Assembly (NCBI RefSeq): GCF_017874715.1
Contig: NZ_JAGGLR010000032.1
Coordinates: 106,795-170,794 of the forward strand
DNA from: Streptomyces iranensis
GTDB lineage: Bacteria > Actinomycetota > Actinomycetes > Streptomycetales > Streptomycetaceae
Direction of reading: 5' to 3'
Length of the DNA stretch: 64,000 nucleotides
The translations under genes were made by a program, and so were the position numbers. Shown in pieces: positions 16,138-23,992 of the stretch (within the stretch, counting starts at the first letter, position 1; each line of letters begins with the position of its first letter). A model generated the notes under the pieces. That model was not told the origin of the DNA and did not search any database. It saw nothing but the letters and a program-made list of their open reading frames with translations.

Positions 16138-17508
16138 TCACACTCTGGCCTGCTCCAGCGGTTCGAGCGTCCGGGCACCCGTCTCCGGGGCCAGGCAGGC
16201 CGCTGTCACCGTCAGTACCGACAACGCCCCGAAATAGGCGACGATCAGCCACGGCCGGCCGGAGCCGGCCATCAGCAGGAACGCCGCCACAAGCGGCAGG
16301 ATCCCACCACCGAGCACCGCACCGATCTGATAGCTCATCCCCACACCACTACCCCGCACCACAGTGGGAAACAGCTCACTGAGCCAGGCCGGCTGAGGCG
16401 CGGACATCGCGTCATGGAAGACGTTGAGCCCGCAGACCACACCCACCCCGATCAGCACCGGCGACCGTGTATCGACCAGAAGGAAGAAAGGCACAAGGAA
16501 CAACGCACTGCCGACAGCACCGAACAGATACGAGCGGCGGCGCCCCGTCCGGTCCGAGACCACACCCCACAAAGGAGCACTGAAAAGACTCAACGCCGAA
16601 CTGACCGCCACCGAAGCCGACCCGACCGACGACGTCTTCCCCAGCACCACACCGACGTAATACACCGAGAAGACGGTATAGAAATACGACGCGGTGGTCT
16701 GCGAGATCCGCAGACCGATACCGAGCACAAGCTGCCTGCGGTGATTGCACAGGAGATCGGCCAGAACACGCGGCCTGCCCCGCGTCACCCGATGAGTGCG
16801 CTCAAAAACCTCCGGCTCCGGAACCTTTGCCCGGATGACCAGCCCGACCACGATCAGCACCGGACTGACCAGAAACGGAATACGCCAGGCACCGCCCATG
16901 ATCTGTGCCGTGCTGACGAAGTGCTGCAGCAGGAAAAATGCACCCGAAGCCAACAGCAGCCCCAGCCCCGCCCCAGAAGTCGCCAGACTGCCCCACATAC
17001 CGCGCTGCCGCGCCCCGGAATGCTCCACCATGAACACCGCAGCCCCGCCCTGCTCACCCCCCGCCGCCAGACCCTGCACCAGACGCAGGAACACCAACGC
17101 CGCCGGCGCCGCCACACCCACCTGGCGGTAAGTCGGCAGCACCCCCACCAAAGTAGTGACCACACCCATGACAACCAAAGACAAGATAAGCACACGCCGC
17201 CGGCCGTGCCGGTCCGCTATCTGCCCGGCGAACACCGCCCCCAGCGGACGGGCCACAAAACCGACCGCATACGTGGCAAAAGCAGCCAGCTGACCCACCG
17301 CCGGATCAAGAGCCGTGAAGAAAACCTTGTTGAACACCAGCGCAGTGGCTATGCCATACAGATAGAAGTCATACCACTCGAACACCGCCCCCACCATGCT
17401 GGCAACAGCCGCACGCCGCGCATAGACACCACCGACGGACCCCCCCGACACCCCCGCCGGCGGCCCCGCCGACGCCATCCCCCGCCCAAACGCCCCCCGC
17501 CGCCTCAC
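16138..17508 (-). CDS. MHS-family MFS transporter
   Basis: A 456-residue transporter of the metabolite:H+ symporter branch of the MFS. Seen: FEWYDFYLYG in the first membrane segment, GFVARPLGAVFAGQIADRHGRRR in loop 2-3 (split across two motifs), and QGLAAGGEQGGAA in segment 4, all typical of the proline/betaine and shikimate permease group. There are about 12 hydrophobic segments. The GTG start overlaps the methyltransferase stop by four bases. MHS proteins are usually importers, so precursor uptake is as likely as export. Confidence 0.85.
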   Translation of the reverse strand: MRRRGAFGRGMASAGPPAGVSGGSVGGVYARRAAVASMVGAVFEWYDFYLYGIATALVFNKVFFTALDPAVGQLAAFATYAVGFVARPLGAVFAGQIADRHGRRRVLILSLVVMGVVTTLVGVLPTYRQVGVAAPAALVFLRLVQGLAAGGEQGGAAVFMVEHSGARQRGMWGSLATSGAGLGLLLASGAFFLLQHFVSTAQIMGGAWRIPFLVSPVLIVVGLVIRAKVPEPEVFERTHRVTRGRPRVLADLLCNHRRQLVLGIGLRISQTTASYFYTVFSVYYVGVVLGKTSSVGSASVAVSSALSLFSAPLWGVVSDRTGRRRSYLFGAVGSALFLVPFFLLVDTRSPVLIGVGVVCGLNVFHDAMSAPQPAWLSELFPTVVRGSGVGMSYQIGAVLGGGILPLVAAFLLMAGSGRPWLIVAYFGALSVLTVTAACLAPETGARTLEPLEQARV

Positions 17509-18566
17509 CCGGCCGGCTTCCGCGCAACGACCACACTCCGGTCACCCGTGGTCCCCTCACACCGGACACCGACAAACCCGCTCCCGGCAAGCATCGCCCC
17601 CAACTCCGAGACCGCCCAGCACTTCCCCCGCGTCCCATGCATCATCATCACCGAATACTCGGCCGCAGGAAGCGGACCCGTCTTATCCGCATTGATATGC
17701 ACATCATGATCAACAATCCAGCCACCGGGCTCCAGCGCAGCAAAAGAAGCCGCCAACAGACCACGGACCTGCTCCCCGGACCAGTCATGCAGAACATGCG
17801 AATACACATGCAGATCAAACCCACCCGGCAACGGACCGCTGAACATATCACCCGTGATGACGTCCACCCGCCCCGCATAACCACGCTCCGCCAGCAGCTG
17901 ACGGGCCATCCGATCCACCGGCGAACGCTCCAGAACCGACGCACGCAACCCAGGCCTGCGATCGACCAGAGCACACGAATACACCCCCGAATCACCACCG
18001 ATGTCCAACGACCGCCCGACATCCCCCAGCCCGTCCAGAGCCGCAGCGAACTCCCCCGCCAGAAACTGACCACGCGAATCCATGGCCGCCACCACACGAC
18101 CCGCCCAACCCGGATCAACCAGCCGGTCCGACCAGTCCCGGCCATCACCAGGAGAACTCGACCACGAAGCAGTCTCCCCCGTACGCAGAGCAGCCAACAT
18201 CTCCACACAACCAGGACGCTCACTCAAAGAACCGAAATACGCCCGCATATCCCACCGCGAACCCGCAACCAGATACTCCGCAGCCAACGGAGTCAACCGC
18301 ACCTCCCCACCCGGACAACGCTCCATCAACCCCACAGCCACAACATAAGTGATCAACACATCAAGCGCCCGGGGATCAAGCCGGAACTCCTCCCCCACCT
18401 CCACCACACACACCCGACCCCTCCGACCGACCCACGTAAAAAGATCAAGCTCCGCAATCGCCACAATAAGCAAATCAGTGGCGTAAACACCCTCCCGAAG
18501 ACGGAACAACGACACCGGATCAACCAACGGCCGCCCACCACTCCTCACATCACCAACACCCACCAT
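17505..18566 (-). CDS. SAM-dependent O-methyltransferase
   Basis: A 353-residue class-I methyltransferase of the plant-COMT/acetylserotonin type found in many antibiotic clusters. A winged-helix dimerisation domain (about 15-105) precedes the SAM-binding domain. Motif I reads LDIGGDSG (187-194), and HVLHDW at 257-262 holds the usual catalytic-base His and the following Asp-Trp. The start is set at the ATG at 18566 behind GGGGTGGGG; the open frame continues 38 codons upstream with a hydrophobic, unlikely sequence. It overlaps the transporter gene and lies 133 bases after the LLM gene on the same strand. It probably methylates a hydroxyl of the cluster product (inference). Confidence 0.85.
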   Translation of the reverse strand: MVGVGDVRSGGRPLVDPVSLFRLREGVYATDLLIVAIAELDLFTWVGRRGRVCVVEVGEEFRLDPRALDVLITYVVAVGLMERCPGGEVRLTPLAAEYLVAGSRWDMRAYFGSLSERPGCVEMLAALRTGETASWSSSPGDGRDWSDRLVDPGWAGRVVAAMDSRGQFLAGEFAAALDGLGDVGRSLDIGGDSGVYSCALVDRRPGLRASVLERSPVDRMARQLLAERGYAGRVDVITGDMFSGPLPGGFDLHVYSHVLHDWSGEQVRGLLAASFAALEPGGWIVDHDVHINADKTGPLPAAEYSVMMMHGTRGKCWAVSELGAMLAGSGFVGVRCEGTTGDRSVVVARKPAG

Positions 18567-18699
18567 CCCCACCCCATCCCCAATCAGAGAAGCCACCAAA
18601 AACACCGGAAACACTACGAAGAGGACCACCCAAAAGCCTACCCAAACCCATCCCCCACCCACAAGAACACCACAACCCAAAACACCAAACCACCCGCCG

Positions 18700-19650
18700 C
18701 TACCGACCGGTGGATCCGGTGCGCAACGACTCCAGCGGCAGGAAATCCGCCAGACGAGTCAGCCCCTCAGCATCATGGACTCGCCCCCCGGCCCGTTGCG
18801 ACGCCGTTGCCCGCAGCGAGATATTCAACTGATCCACCCCGGCCTCCCGATAGCGCTCGATAAGACCACTCATCTCCTGTGGACTGCCGAACAGCGTCGC
18901 CTTGCGGATGTCATCCGCACGGCGGCCGAACTGACCGACCAGCGACTCCTCCGACCAGGCCAGACCGATATTGACCGAACACGTGACCTCACTGACGTCC
19001 CTGCCGACACGTTCACAGGCCTCCGCCAGTATCATCCGCTTCTTCGCACACGCCTCAGGAGACAGAAACGGCGCATTCCAGCCATCCGCCAGCCGGGCAA
19101 CCATCGGCAGCGTCCGCCGCTCACCAGTGCCACCTATCCAGATCGGCAACCGCGACTGCACAGGCCGAGGCTCACACACAGCCGCCTCCACACAAAAATG
19201 CGAACCCGCGAAGGTAACCGGCCCACTCCCGACCAGGAGCGACCGGACCACCGCGACATACTCTTCCAGCTGGTCACTGCGCTCGGCCGGGGGAAGGAAC
19301 GGCAGCCCAAATGAAGAAAACTCTCTGCGGTTCCATCCGGCGCCGAGCCCGAGGGTGATCCGGCCGCCGCTGATGTGATCCATCGTCGCAACCGACTTGG
19401 CGAGCGTGCCCGGCGGGCGATAACCGGCCACATACACCAGGCAGCCGATCCGTAGGCGCTTCGTGACCGTCGCCAAGAACGTCTGCATCGCCACCGCCTC
19501 AAGGCAGTGACGATCAGAAGTACCATTACTCGAGTACATGTGATCGAAGATCGAGATCCAGTCGAAGCCCAGATCCTCGATCTGCTGCGCAAGATCCCTG
19601 ACCTCGGCCGGCGTCGTGTACGGAAGCCCCAGGTGTATTCCGAATCTCAT
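18700..19650 (-). CDS. LLM-class F420-dependent oxidoreductase
   Basis: A 316-residue TIM-barrel enzyme of the luciferase-like superfamily, in the single-component class usually assigned to coenzyme F420. Seen: MRFGIHLGLPY at the start, DWISIFDHMYSS, the SGGRITLGLGAGWNRREF motif near residues 90-108, and IWIGGTGERRTLPMVARLADGWN. The start ATG at 19650 has GGGGAA upstream, while the longer open frame to 19749 has no family match. It is the first gene of the LLM, methyltransferase, MHS-transporter set. It probably reduces or oxidises a cluster intermediate; no substrate can be assigned. Confidence 0.85.
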   Translation of the reverse strand: MRFGIHLGLPYTTPAEVRDLAQQIEDLGFDWISIFDHMYSSNGTSDRHCLEAVAMQTFLATVTKRLRIGCLVYVAGYRPPGTLAKSVATMDHISGGRITLGLGAGWNRREFSSFGLPFLPPAERSDQLEEYVAVVRSLLVGSGPVTFAGSHFCVEAAVCEPRPVQSRLPIWIGGTGERRTLPMVARLADGWNAPFLSPEACAKKRMILAEACERVGRDVSEVTCSVNIGLAWSEESLVGQFGRRADDIRKATLFGSPQEMSGLIERYREAGVDQLNISLRATASQRAGGRVHDAEGLTRLADFLPLESLRTGSTGR

Positions 19651-19717
19651 CAATTCCCCACTTCCCCGTTCTACGTTGTGGCCAGAGTTCAAGCCCCGGC
19701 ACAGCGGCCCTGGACAG

Positions 19718-19888
19718 TCAAACCCAGACGGCCCGCGCAAGAGCGGCACCGGTGAACACGGCCCCCAGGCCGGCGACCACGCCGACGGCGATGTCGGCGG
19801 CGATGTCGGCGCTCGACAAAGAACGCCGCACCCCTCTCGGCACGGAAGCCCTCAACACCGCGGCAGACGCCCGCCCCGGCCAGCCCCG
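19718..19888 (-). pseudogene. Possible second crcB relic
   Basis: In the same frame as the crcB relic just upstream but after its stop codon, about 57 codons end with a hydrophobic stretch VGVVAGLGAVFTGAALARAV and a stop. This resembles a CrcB membrane segment. Streptomyces commonly carry two crcB genes side by side, so this may be what is left of the partner. The rest is scrambled. The call rests on one short match. Confidence 0.3.
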
Positions 19889-20305
19889 TCATCCCCGCCT
19901 CCACACGGCCAGGCCACAGGTCACGGCAGCCCCACACCACACCGCGGCCAGCACCACGGCCACATTCAGCACCAGACAGGCCAGACCCGTACACACATAC
20001 CCCCCCCGGAGCAGATGCCAGACATCGACCACACAAGCGGAAAACGTGGTGAAACCACCCAGCACACCCGTACCGAAAAACGGATACACCAGCCAGTGAA
20101 CCGCCCACACTCCGGTGGCCACCACCATCAACACACCCGCCACCACACAGCCACCACCGGCCACCACCCATGCAACGGCGCAGCAGACCACCGAGCAGAC
20201 ACCAACCCTCCAGCGAAAAGGGCACCTGACCCAGCCACATGAGGACCGGGAATCGAGGGGACATACCTCTCCTACTCGTGCGGCGCACCCACAAACCGTC
20301 GGCAC
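19889..20305 (-). pseudogene. crcB: Truncated fluoride channel gene (crcB-like)
   Basis: The frame encodes 138 residues. The part from about residue 45 matches CrcB (Fluc) fluoride channels: a membrane segment, then FFGTGVLGGFTTFSA, the family signature GxxGGxTTFS, followed by a third and a fourth hydrophobic segment. The N-terminal membrane segment with GGxxGAxxRY and the GTLxVN motif of segment two are missing, and the first 35 residues look unrelated. It is therefore likely non-functional. Its natural partner, a DUF190 gene, lies about 15 kb to the left on the other strand. Confidence 0.65.
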
Positions 20306-20434
20306 GTGTCATCACAAGCAGGGACCGTTGGCGGCAACACTGCTGCAGTTCGGATACGGCGAGCCCCACCGCCGCGCGGCAGGCAACCCACCAGAGCCTG
20401 CCGCCACACACCACGATAACCCCCAACACCACCC

Positions 20435-20690
20435 CTGTGGGGAGACACCTACACCCCCAACGGTCTCTTCTACGCCTGGCGGAGCACCGACCTCGCCTCC
20501 GGCACCTGGACCGCGCTCGACCAGAGGACTTACACCCAGCCCGTCAACTCCAAGCACTGCGGCATCACGACGATCACCACGGCCGAGTACAACAACCCCA
20601 CCCGCTACATCCGCCACTCCGGCTACGTCCTACGCATCGACCCCGTCGCCACGGCGACCGAGCAGCAGGATGAGACCGCCTGCGGTCCGT
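20435..20690 (+). pseudogene. Glycoside hydrolase (GH43-type) with AbfB domain, 3' relic
   Basis: An open stretch without a start codon reads YTPNGLFYAWRSTDL, VNSKHCGITTITTAEYN and then TRYIRHSGYVLRIDP. The last block is typical of the arabinose-binding AbfB domain (CBM42), and the first resembles family-43 arabinofuranosidases of Streptomyces. The parts between are deleted, and the frame runs on into sequence antisense to the LacI gene. It marks the right border of the cluster region. Confidence 0.6.
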
Positions 20691-20830
20691 TAGATGGGTC
20701 GGCGACCTGGGTGATGTCCAAGCGCGGCGATGTCTTGCGCCGCCTCCGGGCCGCCGCCGCCCACGCAGACCGCCGCCAAAATGCATCGATCCCGCGCCAC
20801 CCCGCAGCGGGCCGGGCGGGCGATGGGAGG

Positions 20831-21910
20831 TCAGCCGGGGTGGTCCGGGGACGCGGTGGAGTCCCTGGTGATCAGCCGCGCGGGCAGCAGACGGGTCGCC
20901 GGTTCGCGGGTGGGGTCGGCGATGGCGGCCAGCAGGTCCTCCGCGGCGGTGACCCCGATGTCCTCCGTCGGCTGGGCCACCACGGTCAGGCGCGGCCGGA
21001 CCAGGGGTGCCCACTCATGGTCGTCGAAACCGATCAACGACACCTCCTGCGGACAACGCCGCCCGCTGTCCTGCAGGGCCGCGAACGCGCCGACGGACAG
21101 GACATTGTCCGTGCAGTAGATCGCCGTGACCCGGGGCGTGGTCTGGAGCAGCCTGCGGGTCGCCGCATAGGAGGCCGTGCTGGAGTAGGCGCTGTGCGCG
21201 ACGTGCTCGGGCCGCACTGTCAGACCCGCGTCGGCCATCGCCCGCACATAGCCGGCGAGCCGCAGGGTGCTGGGCCGGTCGACGGTGGGGGCGGGAACCG
21301 CGTCCCCGGCCGACGCGGCGTCGTACCGCGCCTCGCTGATGATCCCGATATGACGGTGCCCCAGCCCGATCAGATGGTTCACTGCCAGCCGGGACGCCTC
21401 GATGTTGTTGACGGAGACAAAGCTCGCTCCGGTGATCTTCGGAGCCGGGCGGTCCAGCAGGACCAGCGCGGTGCCGCTCTCGGCGAGTTGCCTCAAGTGG
21501 TGGGTGTCGGCCCCGCCCACAGGTGCCACGATCAGCCCGTCCACCCGCTTGGTGGCCAGCACCTCCACCGACCGGCGTTCCAGCGTGGGCTCGCCCTCGG
21601 TGCTGCTGACCAGCAACTCATAACCGTGCTGACGGATCGTTCGGGCGATGCTCTGCAGTGCGGCGGAGAAGAACCGGTTGCTCATGTCCGGGATGACGAC
21701 GCCCACTGTCTCGGTGTTTCCCGTGATCATGCTGCGGGCCACACCGTTGGGCCGATAGCCGAGCTCCGCCGCTACCCGGGCGACCTTCTCCCTGGTCCGC
21801 GCGCTGACCTCGCCGGCACCGGTGAGCGCGCGCCCGGCCGTGGACTTCGACACCCCTGCGGCCTTCGCCACATCGACGATGGTGACGGACTGCTGAGCGG
21901 GCCGTGTCAC
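20831..21910 (-). CDS. LacI-family transcriptional regulator
   Basis: A repressor of about 359 residues. An N-terminal helix-turn-helix with hinge reads VTIVDVAKAAGVSKSTAGRAL, split as VTIVDVAKAAG and VSKSTAGRAL, and the hinge end is GYRPNGVARSM. A periplasmic-binding-protein-like effector domain follows, with GVVIPDMSNRFFS and LIGFDDHEWAPL. GTG at 21910 is preferred, with GGGAG upstream; GTG at 21922 is possible but too close to its binding site. It is the last gene of the oxidase operon and very likely binds the two palindromes at 23750-23767 and 23916-23935, controlling both the oxidase and the hydantoinase operons. Confidence 0.92.
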   Translation of the reverse strand: MTRPAQQSVTIVDVAKAAGVSKSTAGRALTGAGEVSARTREKVARVAAELGYRPNGVARSMITGNTETVGVVIPDMSNRFFSAALQSIARTIRQHGYELLVSSTEGEPTLERRSVEVLATKRVDGLIVAPVGGADTHHLRQLAESGTALVLLDRPAPKITGASFVSVNNIEASRLAVNHLIGLGHRHIGIISEARYDAASAGDAVPAPTVDRPSTLRLAGYVRAMADAGLTVRPEHVAHSAYSSTASYAATRRLLQTTPRVTAIYCTDNVLSVGAFAALQDSGRRCPQEVSLIGFDDHEWAPLVRPRLTVVAQPTEDIGVTAAEDLLAAIADPTREPATRLLPARLITRDSTASPDHPG

Positions 21911-21938
21911 GACAGCTCCCACCTCCCTCCCCTACCCG

Positions 21939-22568
21939 TCACGCGGTCGGCCGCGCGGCCGGACCACATTGAACCACCGATCGCTGATGGATCCGCTCCA
22001 CCAGCTCGATCACCCGGACCGCCTCCCGCGGGTCCACCGGCAGCGGTCCGCCGGAGAGCAGGGCATCGGCCAGCCGGGCGTAGAACTGCGCATAGCTGCC
22101 GGCCAGCGTCGGTACGGGCCGGGCCGCGCCGTCGATGCCCAGCAGCCGCCACGCCGGCTCCGGTTCACCGCCGAACGACGGGTCGGTGGGCGCGGCACCG
22201 GCCTTGAGTGCCGCTTCCTGTGGGTCCAGCTGTGGGTCCAGCCCGTACTTGGTGTACGCGCCCCGCGAGCCCAGCACATGAAAGCGCGGGCCGACCTGAG
22301 CCGCCAGACCGTTCATCCACAGGTACGAGTGCACTCCCGAGTCGTGCCGCAGCACTACGAAGGAGTCCTCGTCGGCCGCCAACGTCAGCAGCGCGTCCAC
22401 ATCCGGCAGTACACGCGCGGAGGGATACCGGGCGACGGCCTCCGCCCGGCGGCCCTCGTCCCGGGTGACGACCGCGCTGAGCGCGTAGTGCGGATCAGCG
22501 GCGACGAAGGGGGCGTGGAAGACCCGGCCCGCCGTACCGAAGCCGATGATCGCGGTACGGATGGTCAT
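21939..22568 (-). pseudogene. Gfo/Idh/MocA oxidoreductase with internal deletion
   Basis: The frame is intact (209 residues), but the protein is about 130 residues shorter than the usual 340. The N-terminal Rossmann motif IIGFGTAGRVFHAPF and the beginning of the NAD domain are normal up to about residue 69. The sequence then jumps to FVVLRHDSGVHSYLW, from the C-terminal substrate domain. The end of the NAD fold with the catalytic Lys of the EKP-type motif is absent. It is probably an in-frame deletion and catalytically dead. Its ATGA start overlaps the oxidase stop. Confidence 0.7.
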
Positions 22569-23692
22569 CGGCGGAACCTCCCCGGCCGGAAGGCGGACAG
22601 CAGCGGGTGCGGGCGGCCGGTGACGATCTCGTCGGCCAGGAGCTCGCCCGCGATCAGGCCGAGGGTGGCACCGCTGTGGGTGAACGCGACATGGCAGCCG
22701 GCGATCTCCTCCAGGCGTCCGAACACGGGCTCACCGTCCGCGGGAATCGGCTTCGGACCGGCCGCATAGGACTGGAGCGGGAGCCTGGGCGTGCCCGCGA
22801 GCACGGCTGACGCCTCGGCGAGAAGGCCCGCCACGGTGGACTGACGCACCTCGAAGGTGCCGTCCTCATGCCGCACGATTTCCTCCTCGGACCATCCCGA
22901 GTCCAGTACCAAAGCGCCGTCCGGGGTGGGCCGGATCGATACGCGCGGAGTGTTCAACACGGCGCGCAGCGGGGCGTTCACCCGTTCGGTGCGCACCAGC
23001 AGCGAGATGGGAGTGCGGTCGCCGAGAGACACACCGAGCCTGCTCAGCATGGCCGGTGTGCTGGCGCCGGTGGCCAGGACCACCGCGTCGCCGTCCCAGC
23101 TCAGCCCGGACCGGGTGGTCACGCCGGTCACCCGGCCGCCCGCGGTCCGTACGGTGGCCGGCCCCGCTTCGGTGACGACCTCGCCGCCGAGTCCGGTGAG
23201 CTCCTCGGCCAGCAGCTCGATCAGCGGCGGCAGGTCCACCCAGCCCTCGCCCGGGTTGAAGATCGCTCCACATCCCGGCACCGCCGCCGGATTGACACCG
23301 GGCGTCACCCCCGCGATCTCCGCGGGGCTCAGCCAGTCCGCCTCGTAGCCGTTGGCCCTCTGGTGGGCGAGCCGCTCACGGAAATCCGCCTCCTGCTCCG
23401 CCGTACCCCAGGCCAGCCCGCCGTCGAAGCGCAGCCAGTCCAGGCCGGGCTCGCGGGCGGCCAGCGTGCGGTAGCGGTCGATGCCCAGCACCCGCAGCCG
23501 GTGGTACTCGGGCGAGCGGACGGCGGCGGAGTTCAGCCAGGCGAGCGAGCGCCCGGAGGCTCCCCCGGCCAGAGCGCCGTCCGACACCAGCGTGACGGCC
23601 GCGCCGCGCCGGGCCAGCCGGTATGCCGTGGAGACGCCCAGAATGCCGCCGCCGACAACGGCGACGCGAATCTCCTGTGCTGTGGAAGTCAT
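22565..23692 (-). CDS. FAD-dependent amine/amino-acid oxidase (DAO family)
   Basis: A 375-residue DAO-family flavoprotein related to glycine and sarcosine oxidases. An FAD motif VVGGGILGVSTAYRLA stands at about residues 12-27, GGASGRSLAWLN follows the first domain, and VVLATGAS marks the second FAD contact. The C-terminal part ends with GPKPIPADGEPVFG and HSGATLGLIAGE, both characteristic of the family. ATG at 23692 is chosen because GAAGAAGAGG precedes it; the upstream extension is not family-like. It is the first gene of the minus-strand operon and lies divergent from hyuA. Together with the hydantoinase it could oxidise an N-methylated or cyclic amino-acid product (inference). Confidence 0.88.
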   Translation of the reverse strand: MTSTAQEIRVAVVGGGILGVSTAYRLARRGAAVTLVSDGALAGGASGRSLAWLNSAAVRSPEYHRLRVLGIDRYRTLAAREPGLDWLRFDGGLAWGTAEQEADFRERLAHQRANGYEADWLSPAEIAGVTPGVNPAAVPGCGAIFNPGEGWVDLPPLIELLAEELTGLGGEVVTEAGPATVRTAGGRVTGVTTRSGLSWDGDAVVLATGASTPAMLSRLGVSLGDRTPISLLVRTERVNAPLRAVLNTPRVSIRPTPDGALVLDSGWSEEEIVRHEDGTFEVRQSTVAGLLAEASAVLAGTPRLPLQSYAAGPKPIPADGEPVFGRLEEIAGCHVAFTHSGATLGLIAGELLADEIVTGRPHPLLSAFRPGRFRR

Positions 23693-23749
23693 GCCTCTTC
23701 TTCCCTTGTCCGTCGGCTGCGGGACCGCCGTCCGGAAACCTGCCCTCAC

Positions 23750-23767
23750 TCCGGGAACGTTCCCGGA
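23750..23767. promoter_or_regulatory. LacI operator O1 (perfect palindrome)
   Basis: TCCGGGAACGTTCCCGGA is an 18-base perfect palindrome with the central CG typical of LacI-family operators. It lies 58 bases upstream of the oxidase start codon, in its promoter/leader region. Its centre is 167 bases from that of O2, a distance that would allow looping. Confidence 0.8.
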
Positions 23768-23875
23768 ATCTCCTGTGCCGACCATATGCATCGCCGTCGA
23801 GAGCGGTCAAACGACGGCGCCGTGATCGTTGCGTTATCGACATGTTTCGTCGCACTACAGGGGCCTGCGCGGGTC

Positions 23876-23905
23876 TTGACCCCGCGAATCAGGCCCACCT
23901 AGAGT
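23876..23905 (+). promoter_or_regulatory. hyuA promoter
   Basis: A TTGACC -35 box (23876-23881) and a TAGAGT -10 box (23900-23905) with an 18-base spacer. The predicted transcription start is near 23912, so operator O2 covers about +4 to +24 of the transcript, a classic repression position. Confidence 0.65.
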
Positions 23906-23915
23906 GACGCCACTC

Positions 23916-23935
23916 TTCCGGGAACGTTCCCGGAA
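23916..23935. promoter_or_regulatory. LacI operator O2 (perfect palindrome)
   Basis: TTCCGGGAACGTTCCCGGAA, a 20-base perfect palindrome whose central 18 bases are identical to O1. It is placed between the hyuA promoter and its start codon. Confidence 0.85.
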
Positions 23936-23992
23936 TGAAGGTCGGGCCACCAGCATCCCGGCGCATTGGACATCTCACGAGGCAAGGCATCC

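Noticed and set aside
11214..18863. Very long plus-strand open frames (up to about 680 codons) across the ATP-grasp, FemAB, MFS and methyltransferase genes
   Set aside because: They are exactly antisense to recognisable genes, are rich in Arg, Pro, His and Thr, and match no family. They stay open because of the G+T-rich composition of the coding strand.
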